Source of the DNA: Alphaproteobacteria bacterium
GTDB lineage: Bacteria; Pseudomonadota; Alphaproteobacteria; GCA-2731375
DNA length: 46,283 bases
Reading direction: 5' to 3'
Assembly: GCA_021776235.1 (NCBI GenBank)
Contig: JAJFGG010000117.1
Coordinates: forward strand, 1 to 46,283
Below the pieces are notes generated by a model. That model was not told the DNA's origin. It was given only the letters and a program-made list of their open reading frames with translations, and made no database searches. Positions within the stretch are counted from its first letter, which is position 1. Every line of letters starts with the position of its first letter. The position numbers were made by a program, and so were the translations under genes. Shown here one piece after another: positions 19,638-28,387 of the stretch.

Positions 19638-20719
19638 TCAGGATTACCCTCGATGATCTGGATGATATCGCTCTGGGCGCGACCTTTCTGGGCACGGGGG
19701 GGGGCGGTGATCCCTATATCGCCACCCTGATGACCCGACAGGCCATTACGGAGCATGGCCCGGTCACCATGTTGTCCCTGGACGAGGTGGCCGACGATGC
19801 GCTTGTTTTTGCCTGCGGCAATATGGGCGCGCCCACGGTGGCGATCGAAAAGATCATGGCGGCCGGCCAGCCGCCCGCCGCCGTGCTGGCCCTGGAGGCG
19901 CACCTTGGCCGCCAGGCCGATGTCCTGATGGCGTTCGAGGCGGGGGGCTCCAACTCCATGATGCCGATCTACAATGCCGCCATGCTGGGCAAACCCATGC
20001 TGGATGCGGACGGCATGGGCCGGGCTTTTCCGGAAATGCAGATGGTCACCTTCTCGGTCTATGGCGCCTCGGGCTCTCCTTTCGCCCTGGCCTCGGAACA
20101 TGGCGACACGGTCATTCTGAATATCAACGACGACAAACGCGCCGAGTACATCGGCCGCGGCATCGTCATCCGCATGGGCGCGCGCTCCGCCAAGGCGTCC
20201 TATCCCATGGATGGCCGGACGGCGCGCCGGGTCGCCATCCCCGGCACCACCTCCCTGTGTCAGGCGATCGGCGCCAATTTGCGCCAGTCCCGGGCCGGAA
20301 ACCGCGATCCCTTCACGGCCCTGATCGAAATGCTGGCCGGTACCCATTATGGCCATGCAAAGGTGCTGTTCAAAGGCAAGGTCACCGATTTGATCAGGGA
20401 GACCCGGGACGGCTGGGCCATTGGCAAGGTCGTGATCACCGATCAGGCCCAGGGGGCATTCGAGGTTGAGTTCCAGAACGAGTTTCTGGTCGCCCGCCAG
20501 GACGGCCGGCTGCGGGCCATTGTCCCCGACCTGATCTGTATCCTGGACAGCGAGATGGCCCAGCCGATCACCACGGAGCGCCTGCGTTATGGCCAGCGGG
20601 TAACGGTCATGGCCGTCTCCGCCCCGCCCATCATGCGCACGGAGCAGGCCCTGGCGGTGTTCGGCCCGGTCGGCTTTGGATTACCGGAGCCGTTCGTGCC
20701 GGTGGAAGAGCTGGATTAG
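19634..20719 (+). CDS. DUF917 domain protein (S-methyl-thiohydantoin desulfurase-like)
   Basis: A 361-aa DUF917 protein. The family N-terminal signature is FLGTGGGGDPYIATLM at residues 18-33; GAPTVAIEKI, MLDADGMGRAFPEMQM and a C-terminal (V)SAPPIMRTEQAL segment follow. DUF917 members act with HyuA-like partners; one characterised type desulfurates S-methyl thiohydantoin. The start codon overlaps the stop of the HyuA-like gene. The pair likely forms one enzyme that acts on a cyclic amide. Confidence 0.88.
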   Translation: MIRITLDDLDDIALGATFLGTGGGGDPYIATLMTRQAITEHGPVTMLSLDEVADDALVFACGNMGAPTVAIEKIMAAGQPPAAVLALEAHLGRQADVLMAFEAGGSNSMMPIYNAAMLGKPMLDADGMGRAFPEMQMVTFSVYGASGSPFALASEHGDTVILNINDDKRAEYIGRGIVIRMGARSAKASYPMDGRTARRVAIPGTTSLCQAIGANLRQSRAGNRDPFTALIEMLAGTHYGHAKVLFKGKVTDLIRETRDGWAIGKVVITDQAQGAFEVEFQNEFLVARQDGRLRAIVPDLICILDSEMAQPITTERLRYGQRVTVMAVSAPPIMRTEQALAVFGPVGFGLPEPFVPVEELD

Positions 20720-20732
20720 AAAGGACACCGCC

Positions 20733-21236
20733 ATGGGCAAACGCCTGAAAACGACGATCAAGGCCTTGCTTGCGCTGGTTGTTTTGCTGGCCCTGTTGAT
20801 TGCCGTCCTGGGGCGGGAGAGGTCTCTGGAGGTGGTCTTTGGCGCCGTCGAAGTCCAGCCGGTGGAATTCGCGGCCCTGGTGCTGAGCCCGAAACCGAAC
20901 CAGTTCCTGGTCTGCCCGCCCGGCTATTGCAGCGCCAAGCCGCACCTGTTGAGCCCGACATTTGCCGCTTCAGTGGATGATTTGCAGCAACGCTGGATGA
21001 CCATGATCGCGGCCCAGCCCCGGATCGAGGCGGGGGCGGCGGACGCAGGGGCCCGGCAGTACGATTTCATCCAGCGCACGAAATGGATACGCTATCCCGA
21101 TAGCATCACCGTGCGCTTTATCCCGCTTACCGCGGACAGCGCCACCCTGGCCATCTACAGCCGCTCCCACTACGGCCGCAGCGACTTCGCCGTCAACGAG
21201 GCCCGCATCCGCGCCTGGCTCGGCCTGTTGAATTGA
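20733..21236 (+). CDS. DUF1499 domain-containing protein
   Basis: A 167-aa protein with one N-terminal membrane or signal segment (ALLALVVLLALLIAVL, residues 10-27). The rest resembles DUF1499: NQFLVCPPGYC, the R-IRYPDSITVRFIPL strand and YSRSHYGRSDFAVNEARIRAWL, the characteristic end. DUF1499 proteins are membrane-anchored periplasmic proteins of unknown function. ATG 20733 has AAAGGA upstream and lies 13 bp behind the DUF917 stop, so it may be co-transcribed with the pair; a longer in-frame start lies inside DUF917. Confidence 0.83.
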   Translation: MGKRLKTTIKALLALVVLLALLIAVLGRERSLEVVFGAVEVQPVEFAALVLSPKPNQFLVCPPGYCSAKPHLLSPTFAASVDDLQQRWMTMIAAQPRIEAGAADAGARQYDFIQRTKWIRYPDSITVRFIPLTADSATLAIYSRSHYGRSDFAVNEARIRAWLGLLN

Positions 21237-21292
21237 TCATGTGAGCGTTTGCAAATTCATGTCGCTCGGCAGGCGGCCGTCCCGTTCGTGTC

Positions 21293-21787
21293 CTAAAGAT
21301 AGCCGGCGTCTTTCAGCCGAGTCGTAATTTTTTGCTGCAACTGAATCATTTGCGGGACTATGCGTTTTTGAGTCGCGGCCATACTTTCCTGAAAAATAAG
21401 CGGCGTCGTCGCCAACAGTTTTCGTCCGGTGGCCGTGGCATGGAATGCAATAATGTCCTGGAGTTCCGACTTTGTGAAATGGCGGGCATAAATATGAACA
21501 GAGTCCTCCAACGCATCGTCAACGTTCGCCTCAAGCATGGCCATGACTTCCTCGTGGATGATTTCCCGTGCCTGCTTGGGCGTTTTCGGATTTGCCTTCT
21601 CGATCACCGCCCAAAACTGGCTTGTGACGGCATCAGCTAGCTGCATCGCTAAACCTTTCGCGCCGGTCGTCACCATGAGTTTCTCGATGAGCGCACGTTT
21701 CTCCGGATCTATGGGTTGTGCCGCCAGGGCTGGGGTGAAGGCGATGATGGTTTGCAGAACGAATAGTACAGCGAATGCATGACGCAT
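21293..21787 (-). CDS. DUF2059 domain-containing exported protein
   Basis: A 164-aa protein with signal peptide (MRHAFAVLFVLQTIIAFTPALA). The mature part is all-alpha with the DUF2059 pattern: KRALIEKLMVTTG near the start, IYARHFTKSELQDIIAFHATATGRKL, then PLIFQESMAA. DUF2059 proteins are periplasmic and of unknown function. The upstream region 21788-21934 is very AT-rich and contains an 11-bp inverted repeat. Confidence 0.88.
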   Translation of the reverse strand: MRHAFAVLFVLQTIIAFTPALAAQPIDPEKRALIEKLMVTTGAKGLAMQLADAVTSQFWAVIEKANPKTPKQAREIIHEEVMAMLEANVDDALEDSVHIYARHFTKSELQDIIAFHATATGRKLLATTPLIFQESMAATQKRIVPQMIQLQQKITTRLKDAGYL

Positions 21788-21860
21788 GAGTTTATCTCCA
21801 AAAAAATAACTATATCATGGCGGTTAAAATTGTGAAGAAGAAAACATAAAAGATAAGTAT

Positions 21861-21901
21861 TTTGAATATTAAACACGTTTAAGAGGTGCATAATATTCAA
21901 A
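21861..21901 (-). promoter_or_regulatory. AT-rich hairpin between LysR and DUF2059 genes
   Basis: TTTGAATATTA (21861-21871) and TAATATTCAAA (21891-21901) are exact inverted repeats with a 19-base spacer. It sits behind the LysR stop and 74 bp in front of the DUF2059 start on the minus strand. It could be an operator or a weak terminator; no adjoining U-run is seen. Confidence 0.45.
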
Positions 21902-21934
21902 AGATTAGCGGTCTTTCGTAAGGGTTCCAAACGG

Positions 21935-22849
21935 TTATGCTGCTATTTCGGCCAGGCGCTGGATATCATCGGCGGCTTCGGCCAGCAGCCAGTCCCGGAA
22001 GGTCACGATCTTGGGCAGGGTTGCCGTCGCCTTGGGGCAGACGATCCAGTAGGCATAGGGGACGGGCAGTGCCAGTGAAAACGGGCGCACCAGACGGCCG
22101 GCAATAAGGTCCCAGGCGGCCAGGCCGGTTCGGGCCAGCGCCACGCCCTGGCCGTCCACGGCGGCATCGATGCCCATGCTGGCCTGGTTGAGAACGGGGC
22201 CGCGCGACAGATCCGCGTCCGTGACCCCGGCGGCGTCGAGCCATTTGCGCCAATCCTGGCGATGGTCCAGATGCAGCAGCGTATGGTGCACCAGATCCCT
22301 GGGCTGGCGCAGGGGGTGGGGGCCGCGCAGCAGATCCGGGCTGCAGACCGGCACCAGTTCCTCGGTGTACAGGCGGCTGATATGCAGCCCCGATGCGGTA
22401 CCGTCGCCGTGCCGCACCGCGATGTCCACATCCTCGGCCGCGAAATCCACGTGGTGCAGCGTGGCGCTGACCCGCAGGTCAATGCTGGGGTGCAATTCGG
22501 CAAACCGGCCCAGGCGGTGGACCAGCCATTTCGAAGCGAAATTGGGCGATGTGCTGACCGTGAGCACGCCCGCGTTCTGCCGCCGCAGCAAACGGTCGGT
22601 GCCGGCGGCGATGCGGTCCAGTGCATCGCGCACCACCAAAAGATAATCACCGCCGGCCTCGGTGATGACGAGCCCCCGTGGCTTTCGATTGAACAGCCTG
22701 AGGCCCAGTTCCGCCTCGAGCGCCTTCACCTGATGGCTGACCGCCCCTTGGGTGACATAGAGCTCTTCCCCCGCGCGGGTGAAGCTTTCGTGCCGGGCGG
22801 CGGCCTCGAATGCCCTGAGGGCGTTCAAGGGTGGTAGTCGGCGGGCCAT
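21935..22849 (-). CDS. LysR-family transcriptional regulator, GcvA type
   Basis: A 304-aa LysR regulator. The winged HTH is residues 5-64 (LPPLNALRAFEAAARHESFTRAGEELYVTQGAVSHQ), with the GcvA-like start 'PPLNALRAFEAAAR' and 'VTQGAVSHQVKALE'. The effector-binding domain (about 95-300) has the GcvA-type STSPNFASKWLVHRLGRF and HTLLHLDHRQDWRKWL. The ligand is unknown; the type is named for the glycine-cleavage activator, but such regulators are diverse. It is divergent from a DUF1127 gene with a T-N11-A dyad between them. Confidence 0.94.
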   Translation of the reverse strand: MARRLPPLNALRAFEAAARHESFTRAGEELYVTQGAVSHQVKALEAELGLRLFNRKPRGLVITEAGGDYLLVVRDALDRIAAGTDRLLRRQNAGVLTVSTSPNFASKWLVHRLGRFAELHPSIDLRVSATLHHVDFAAEDVDIAVRHGDGTASGLHISRLYTEELVPVCSPDLLRGPHPLRQPRDLVHHTLLHLDHRQDWRKWLDAAGVTDADLSRGPVLNQASMGIDAAVDGQGVALARTGLAAWDLIAGRLVRPFSLALPVPYAYWIVCPKATATLPKIVTFRDWLLAEAADDIQRLAEIAA

Positions 22850-22866
22850 GGCATAGTTCCTCTAGG

Positions 22867-22881
22867 CTGAGAATTTCTCAG
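22867..22881. promoter_or_regulatory. Candidate LysR-box dyad
   Basis: CTGAGAA-T-TTCTCAG is a perfect 7+7 dyad containing TGAGAATTTCTCA, the T-N11-A form of LysR operators. It is 18 bp from the LysR start codon (22849) and about 105 bp from the DUF1127 start, so autoregulation and control of the divergent gene are plausible. Confidence 0.55.
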
Positions 22882-22985
22882 GCATGGTAGAGAAATCATG
22901 CTTTGCGGGCAAGGCGGATAAAACCCTAAATATCGCCGCATACCGCGCACTATTTTGCGCTTGCAACAGCGAAGGAGACCGAGAA

Positions 22986-23225
22986 ATGTTAATATACCGA
23001 CCCTCCAGAACCGAAGTCGCATACGATCATTTTCCGGCCCGGTCCGCAGCCCGGTCTTTCGCCCAGCAGGTATTCTGGCGACGTTGGCTGGGGCTCATCG
23101 CGACCTGGATCGAGCGCGGCCGTCAACGCCATGCCCTGGCGCAGCTGGACGAGAGGTTGCTTGACGATGTGGGGATCTCCCGCACGGCCGCGGCGCACGA
23201 GATCGCCAAGCCCTTCTGGCGCTGA
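22986..23225 (+). CDS. DUF1127 domain-containing small protein
   Basis: A 79-aa basic protein. The C-terminal half is the YjiS-like DUF1127 motif: W-x-ERGRQRHALAQLDERLLDDVGISRTAAAHEI-KPFWR. Such small Arg-rich proteins bind RNA or influence phosphate, carbon and stress metabolism in alphaproteobacteria. The start was set at ATG 22986, seven bases behind GAAGGAG; a longer frame from 22884 has no such site. The divergent LysR gene probably regulates it. Confidence 0.88.
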   Translation: MLIYRPSRTEVAYDHFPARSAARSFAQQVFWRRWLGLIATWIERGRQRHALAQLDERLLDDVGISRTAAAHEIAKPFWR

Positions 23226-23255
23226 GACAGCATAGCGTTCAGGCGCAGCTCCGCA

Positions 23256-24125
23256 TCATTTGCAGGCGTAGGGCCAGATACGCCTTGTATCGGGTGGCAC
23301 AAGCGAGCCGTCCGTCTTCAGGTAGGGCACGGGAATATTCTTTTGCCCGGCGGGCAGGCGCGACAAGGCCTGGGAGTCATAGGGCGGCTGCAGCCGGTAG
23401 AACGCGTTCGGGTCCATGAAGTAGCCGTCCTTTGGCGTCACCACCGCCCCGTCGTTGGACCATTCCGGATGGGCGCTGTAGAGAATGGCGAAATGCAGCG
23501 CGTCCCGGCGCACCCGCCGGCCCATTTTGCCGGTGTTGGAGGTCTTGCCGATTTCCATGCCCATTTTGACCAACCCACCCATGGGCAGCGGCGACATCTC
23601 CCGCAGGTGGGTGTACTGGGAATAGCTCCAGTAGGGCAGGCCGGTCTGCGCCGGTGTGTGCCGCAGCATGACCTCTATGCCTTTCCTGTTGCCCTCGTTC
23701 ATGAAGCGTCCGACCACCGTGCCGTCGGCGACGGCCCGGATCGGCGTGCCCCGCGGCTGCGGGATGTCGATACCCTTGTGCAGGGCCGCGCGCCGGCGTT
23801 TGTGTGAATAATCGATGGCCCATTTTTCGCTGTCGATTTGCGGACAATCGGCCCCGCCAATGAAGTCCGGATATAGTTGTGTTTCGATCACGCCGCGGGC
23901 TTTCTGGATCGCCACGTTCTCCCGGCCGCCGCCGCCCTTGTGCTTGCCGGTGTACTTGCCCACCATCTTGCGGATCTCGTCGTCGATCTCGCCGGGCCTG
24001 ACAAATCCGGCCAGTTTTTCACAGGCCGCGCACGGCCCCGACCGTTCCCCGTAGGCCGCCGTCGCAACCAGCAGTCCCGAGATCAGCACCGTCAGGCCGG
24101 TTATCAGGCGGGTTCTGGCGCGCAT
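23256..24125 (-). CDS. M23 family (LytM-type) peptidase, exported
   Basis: A 289-aa protein with N-terminal signal (LITGLTVLISGLLVATAAYG). The LytM/M23 zinc site is visible as H116-KGI-D120 (LHKGIDIPQPRGTPIRA) and H211 in ALHFAILY, with H173 as the usual extra His. It is a zinc endopeptidase or scaffold acting on peptidoglycan cross-links in the periplasm. The N-terminal 30-100 region has Cys pairs (PCAAC and GADC) that may form disulfides. All the metal ligands I expect are present, so it looks active. Confidence 0.88.
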   Translation of the reverse strand: MRARTRLITGLTVLISGLLVATAAYGERSGPCAACEKLAGFVRPGEIDDEIRKMVGKYTGKHKGGGGRENVAIQKARGVIETQLYPDFIGGADCPQIDSEKWAIDYSHKRRRAALHKGIDIPQPRGTPIRAVADGTVVGRFMNEGNRKGIEVMLRHTPAQTGLPYWSYSQYTHLREMSPLPMGGLVKMGMEIGKTSNTGKMGRRVRRDALHFAILYSAHPEWSNDGAVVTPKDGYFMDPNAFYRLQPPYDSQALSRLPAGQKNIPVPYLKTDGSLVPPDTRRIWPYACK

Positions 24126-24180
24126 GCGATTTCCTATCTATGCAACACACCGTCGAATAAATTGCTGGACGCGGCCGCCC

Positions 24181-24939
24181 TCACAGTTTTGCCAGGAATT
24201 CACCAAGCGCCTTGTTGACCGCTTCCGGCTGGTCCACGTTGACGCCGTGCCCGGCGTCCGCCACCACGACGTTGACGGCGCCGGGGATACGTTTGGCCAT
24301 ATAGTCGGAGCCGACCAAATAGTCGTGATCGCGGTCGCCGATAATGATCAGCGTCGGCACGGCGATGCCCGGCAGGCTGTCGATCACCCGGGCATCGACC
24401 TGGCTTAGTATGCCCCGGGACGCCAGGGCCAGCCCGGCGGCGCTGTTCTGCCGACTGACCGTGACCTCGGAATTGCCGCCCAGCGCCGCCAGGCCGCCGT
24501 CTTCCAGGCTTCGCGCCCGGCTTTCGGCCCGCTGGTTCCAGGTTTCCCGCGCTCTATCGCTGCGGTAACCGGGGCCGCAACCCTGCAGCACCAGGGCCCT
24601 GACCCGGCCGGGATAGCGCACATTGAAGGCCAATGCCATGAAGCCGCCCAGGGAATGACCCGCGATTACGGCAGCGTCTATGCCCAGATGATCCAGCAGC
24701 GCGGCCATATCCTCTTCCGTATGGCGCTGGCTATAGAGGCTCTGCTCGTCCGGGCATTCCGTGCCGCCATGGCCGCGCATGTCCCAGGTGATCAGGCGAT
24801 AGCGCTCCCTGAAGGCCTCCACCTGGCCCCGCCACATGCCCGTGGACGCACCGAAGCCGTGGGCAAGCAGGATAGGCAACCCATTGCCGCCGCTGTCCTC
24901 GTAGTAAAGGCTGACGCTATCTCTGTCCAAATGGGGCAT
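24181..24939 (-). CDS. Alpha/beta hydrolase
   Basis: A 252-aa single-domain hydrolase. The oxyanion loop is HGFGAST and the nucleophile elbow is GHSLGGFM (Ser about 95). The acid is likely the Asp in IGDRDHDYLVG and the catalytic His is in DAGHGVNVDQPEAVN. The fold resembles 3-oxoadipate enol-lactonase and arylesterase types. It is cytoplasmic. It lies 21 bp behind the phosphonoacetate hydrolase gene and is probably the third gene of that operon, which suggests a related ester or lactone substrate. Confidence 0.9.
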   Translation of the reverse strand: MPHLDRDSVSLYYEDSGGNGLPILLAHGFGASTGMWRGQVEAFRERYRLITWDMRGHGGTECPDEQSLYSQRHTEEDMAALLDHLGIDAAVIAGHSLGGFMALAFNVRYPGRVRALVLQGCGPGYRSDRARETWNQRAESRARSLEDGGLAALGGNSEVTVSRQNSAAGLALASRGILSQVDARVIDSLPGIAVPTLIIIGDRDHDYLVGSDYMAKRIPGAVNVVVADAGHGVNVDQPEAVNKALGEFLAKL

Positions 24940-24960
24940 GTGAGACTTCCATTTCCGGTT

Positions 24961-26226
24961 TCACGACACCTGGACCGCGTGGTTCAGGGCCAGATCGAAG
25001 GCGTCGAAATTGCGCAGGGGGTGGCTCTCCGCCAGGTCCGTAGGGCGGTTCATCAACAGGGGCACGCGCTGTTCCGACAGGCCGCCGTGGGAGCGCAGGG
25101 GCTCGCGCAGGGCGCTCAGGTCATGGCGTTCGGCGGCGGTGCCCAGGACATGATCCCTGACCGAAACCAGGACCAGGTCGCCAAGGCGGTCGGGGGGCAG
25201 CTCGAACCGCGCCGCCGCCTCGGCCCGGGTCAGGACCTCTTCCATCCCCGCCACCCCGCGCAGGCGTTCGGCGATTGCGCCCAGACCTGCGCCGGCCGGT
25301 AGATAGGCCGTGGCGTAGGAGCCCAGGGCGCCGTGATGCACCACGTAAGGATCGGTGATGGGCAGGATCACCCGGGCCCGTTCGGGGCCCAGCCACTCGT
25401 CCAGTAGGCTTTGCAGATAGATCACCCGCGGCGCGCCGTTGCCGTCGTGCTTGGCGTTCATGCCGTGATCGGCGGTGGCGACGATGGTGCAGCCCAGGGC
25501 ATCCAGCTGCTCCAGGTAACCGTCCAGCAGGGCATAGAAATCGTTCGCCACCGGGGTGCCGGGGGCATGTTTGTGCTGGATATAATCGGTGGTGGAGAGA
25601 TACATCAGCCGCGGCCGCCGGCGCTGCATGATCTTCACGCCCGCGGCCAGGACAAAGCCGCTGAGTTCGGCGCTGTAGACATCGGGCACCGCCTGGCCGA
25701 CCAGCTGCGGCACCCCGTCGATGCCGTGTTCCGCCAGGTTGGCCTGGTCCGCCAGTTCCGAGGAAAAACAAATGCCCGTCTCGCCCATTTCCAGGCCATG
25801 GCCCAACAGGCGGCGCAGCTTGTCCTTGGCGGTGATGGTGACGATATGGGCGCCGGCCGCCTGGAAGGCCTGAAACAAGGTCGGCGCGCGCAGAAAGCGC
25901 GGTTCGTTCATCATCACTTCCTCTCCCGTCTCCGGATCGAGAAAATAGTTGCCGCAAATGCCATGCACCGCCGGCGCCACGCCGGTGACGATGGACAGGT
26001 TGTTGGGGTTGGTGAACGAGGGCACTACGCAGTCCGCCAGGCGGTTGGTGCCCTGGGCCAGGGTTTTGGCGAAGAACGGCGCCAGACCGGCTGCCGCCGC
26101 CGCCTCGATATAGCCCGGTTCCGAGCCGTCGATGCAGAGCACCACCACCGGCCCCTGGGGCCAGGCATAGCTGCGGCCGTTGACCTGGATGCTGTCGGGG
26201 GCGCCGTTCCCCATGGCCGCACTCAC
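24961..26226 (-). CDS. phnA: Phosphonoacetate hydrolase
   Basis: A 421-aa alkaline-phosphatase-fold enzyme. The ligand pattern fits phosphonoacetate hydrolase, which splits phosphonoacetate into acetate and phosphate: D33 (CIDGSEPGY), nucleophile T72 (PSFTNPNN), D214-x3-H218 (STTDYIQHKH), D253-H254 (TADHGMNAKH) and H380 (RSHGGLSEQ). The spacing is that of the characterised enzymes. The stop overlaps the hydantoinase start region: ATG at 26224-26226 and TGA at 26223-26225 share bases, so they are coupled. No phosphonate transporter or 2-AEP genes are in the window. The closest alternative is another phosphodiesterase of the same superfamily. Confidence 0.85.
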   Translation of the reverse strand: MSAAMGNGAPDSIQVNGRSYAWPQGPVVVLCIDGSEPGYIEAAAAAGLAPFFAKTLAQGTNRLADCVVPSFTNPNNLSIVTGVAPAVHGICGNYFLDPETGEEVMMNEPRFLRAPTLFQAFQAAGAHIVTITAKDKLRRLLGHGLEMGETGICFSSELADQANLAEHGIDGVPQLVGQAVPDVYSAELSGFVLAAGVKIMQRRRPRLMYLSTTDYIQHKHAPGTPVANDFYALLDGYLEQLDALGCTIVATADHGMNAKHDGNGAPRVIYLQSLLDEWLGPERARVILPITDPYVVHHGALGSYATAYLPAGAGLGAIAERLRGVAGMEEVLTRAEAAARFELPPDRLGDLVLVSVRDHVLGTAAERHDLSALREPLRSHGGLSEQRVPLLMNRPTDLAESHPLRNFDAFDLALNHAVQVS

Positions 26227-27692
26227 CGGCCCAGCAGCTCGGCGCCGAAATTGGTTTCCGGGTCCATCTCCGGCTCCAGCCGGCCCAAAGGCACCGCGGC
26301 CTCGGAAACTGCCCGGGCCAGGAACTGGCCGTCGCCCCGTTCTGCGTGCAGGGCGCCGTCTGAGACCACCACCCGGCCCCGGCTGAGCACCGTTGTGGGC
26401 CAGCCCTTGATCTTGATCCCCGTATAGGGGGTGTAGCCCACGTCGTCATGCAGCATGGCATGCTCGATGGTCTGTTCCAGGTCCGGGTCCCAGATGGCGA
26501 TGTCGGCGTCCGAGCCCACGGCGATGGTGCCTTTGCGGGGCGACAGGCCGTACAGCTTGGCCACATTGGTGGCGGTCAGGGCGACAAATCGGTTCAGGTC
26601 GATGCGGCCCTTGCCCACGCCTTCGGAAAACAACAGGGGCAGGCGCAGTTCGATTCCCGGCACGCCATTGGCGATCTGCTTGAAGGTGGGCTCGGGCCCG
26701 GCCTTCAACTTGCCGCTGTCATCAAAGCGGTACGGCGCGTGGTCGGACGAGAATACGCTGAAGGTGCCGTTGGCCAGGCCGCGCCACATGGCTTCCTGAT
26801 CCTTGGCGCTGCGGGGCGGCGGGCTGCAGCAGAACATGGCCCCGTCCATGCCGTCGCGCTGCAGATCCTCCGCCGTCAGGAACAGGTATTGCGGGCAGGT
26901 CTCGGCAAAGATTTTCAGGCCCTTGTTCTGGGCCAGGCGGATCTCGTCCATGGCCTCTTCCGAGGAGACATGCACCACCAGGATCGGCTGGTCCATCAGG
27001 CGCGACAGCGCGATGGCCCGGTGCGCCGCCTCGCCCTCGCCGGCCCGGGAATGGCTGACCGCGTGATATTGCGGCTGCCAATGGTTGGCATCCAGCAGCT
27101 TCTGGCTGAGCCAGCGGATCATGTCGTGGTTTTCCGCATGCACCATGACCATGGCGCCGTCCCGCCGCGCCGCCGACAGCACCTCCAGCATCTGGTAGTC
27201 ATCCAGGCGCAGATCGTCATAGGTCATATAGACCTTGAACGAGGTGAAACCGTCCTTGATCAGGGCCGGCAGCTCCTGGCCAATGACCTGATCGGACGGG
27301 TCGGAAATAATCAGGTGAAAGCCATAGTCGATCACCGCCTTGGGACCGGCGCAGGCGTGGTAATCCTCCACCGTCTGGCGCAGCGAGGCGCCCTTTTGCT
27401 GGGCCGCGAAGGGGATCACCGTGGTGGTGCCGCCGAACACCGCCGAGACGGTGCCGGAATAGAAATCGTCCGCCGTCATCACTCCCGACGAGGAGATCTG
27501 TTCAATATGGCAATGGCCCTCGACCCCGCCGGGCAGCACCAGCTTTCCCGACGCATCGATTTCGTGGTCCGCCGTGCCCAGGTTTTCCCCCAGGGCCACC
27601 ACGCGGCCGTCCTTGACCGCCACATCCGCCTGAAAGGTATCCGCCGCCGTGGCCACGGTGCCGTTGTGGATCAACAGATCGAAATAGGACAT
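26223..27692 (-). CDS. Dihydropyrimidinase / D-hydantoinase family amidohydrolase
   Basis: A 489-aa cyclic amidohydrolase. All binuclear metal ligands are visible: H60-C-H62 (VEGHCHIEQ), K153 for carbamylation (FTSFKVYMTYDD), H185 (VHAENHD), H241 (VVHVSSEEA) and D317 (FSSDHAPYRFD). It hydrolyses cyclic amides such as dihydropyrimidines or 5-substituted hydantoins. The usual dihydropyrimidinase H-x-H is followed by Ile-Glu-Gln, as in several D-hydantoinases. It is the first gene of a coupled minus-strand operon with phnA and an alpha/beta hydrolase, an unusual pairing. The N-terminus MSYFDLLIHNGTVATAADTF is typical. Confidence 0.93.
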   Translation of the reverse strand: MSYFDLLIHNGTVATAADTFQADVAVKDGRVVALGENLGTADHEIDASGKLVLPGGVEGHCHIEQISSSGVMTADDFYSGTVSAVFGGTTTVIPFAAQQKGASLRQTVEDYHACAGPKAVIDYGFHLIISDPSDQVIGQELPALIKDGFTSFKVYMTYDDLRLDDYQMLEVLSAARRDGAMVMVHAENHDMIRWLSQKLLDANHWQPQYHAVSHSRAGEGEAAHRAIALSRLMDQPILVVHVSSEEAMDEIRLAQNKGLKIFAETCPQYLFLTAEDLQRDGMDGAMFCCSPPPRSAKDQEAMWRGLANGTFSVFSSDHAPYRFDDSGKLKAGPEPTFKQIANGVPGIELRLPLLFSEGVGKGRIDLNRFVALTATNVAKLYGLSPRKGTIAVGSDADIAIWDPDLEQTIEHAMLHDDVGYTPYTGIKIKGWPTTVLSRGRVVVSDGALHAERGDGQFLARAVSEAAVPLGRLEPEMDPETNFGAELLGR

Positions 27693-27811
27693 GGGCTTTC
27701 CTCTCTTTGCTTAGCCGTATTTTCCCTGCGACACCCAGGGCAAAGCCATACTATAACGGGCGCGGCCTGGTATATAGTCCTGGTTGGGGAATTGCAGGGG
27801 AGCAACAAAAA

Positions 27812-28387
27812 ATGGCGGATCTATTGGGTATGGATCCGGCGCGCATCGAACGGCTGCGCAGCCCGGAGCGTCTGGAATATTTCGATCCGGCGAAAATCTG
27901 GCAGGTGCTGCGCCCGGCCCCCGATTGCACCCTGGTCGACATCGGCGCCGGCGTGGGCTTCATCTCCCTGCCGTTCGCCCGCGCCTATCCCGGAGCCCAG
28001 GTCTATGGCTGCGATATCCTGGAAGGCATGGTCGGACTGCTGGCCGAGGACGCCGCCGAACAGGGCCTGGATAATCTGCAGGCGGTCTTGATGCAGCCCA
28101 ACGCCGTTGACCTGCCGGACGGCTGCGCCGATTTCATCGTCATGGCGCAATTGCATCACGAACTGGACGAACCGGAGCCCCTGATGGCCGAATGCCACCG
28201 CCTCCTCGCCCCGGGCGGCACCGTCGCCGTCGTCGACTGGAAGGACGAAGAAAACGGCAAAAGCCCCGCCAAAGGCCGCCGCGTCCCCGAAGCCACTATC
28301 CGCGCCCATCTCACGGACGCCGGCTTCAGCGATATCGAAAGCCACGAGGTCTATGAATTCCACGGCTTCATCACCGGGCGCGCCTGA
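27812..28387 (+). CDS. Class I SAM-dependent methyltransferase
   Basis: A 191-aa methyltransferase. Motif I is VDIGAGVGFISLPFA (about residues 42-56), with acidic D at CDILEG, motif II-like DFIVMAQLHHELDEP and the LAPGGTVAVVDWKDE strand typical of the UbiE/COQ5-like class. The substrate is unknown. ATG 27812 follows AGGGGAG; the longer frame from 27707 runs into the divergent promoter region. It is divergent from the hydantoinase gene and is the last GC-rich gene before the island. Confidence 0.88.
   Translation: MADLLGMDPARIERLRSPERLEYFDPAKIWQVLRPAPDCTLVDIGAGVGFISLPFARAYPGAQVYGCDILEGMVGLLAEDAAEQGLDNLQAVLMQPNAVDLPDGCADFIVMAQLHHELDEPEPLMAECHRLLAPGGTVAVVDWKDEENGKSPAKGRRVPEATIRAHLTDAGFSDIESHEVYEFHGFITGRA

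Noticed and set aside
25121-26566. A 481-codon minus-strand frame overlapping phnA and the hydantoinase gene in another frame
   Set aside because: It covers two enzymes with intact catalytic sites in other frames and gives an Arg/Gly/Pro-rich translation.
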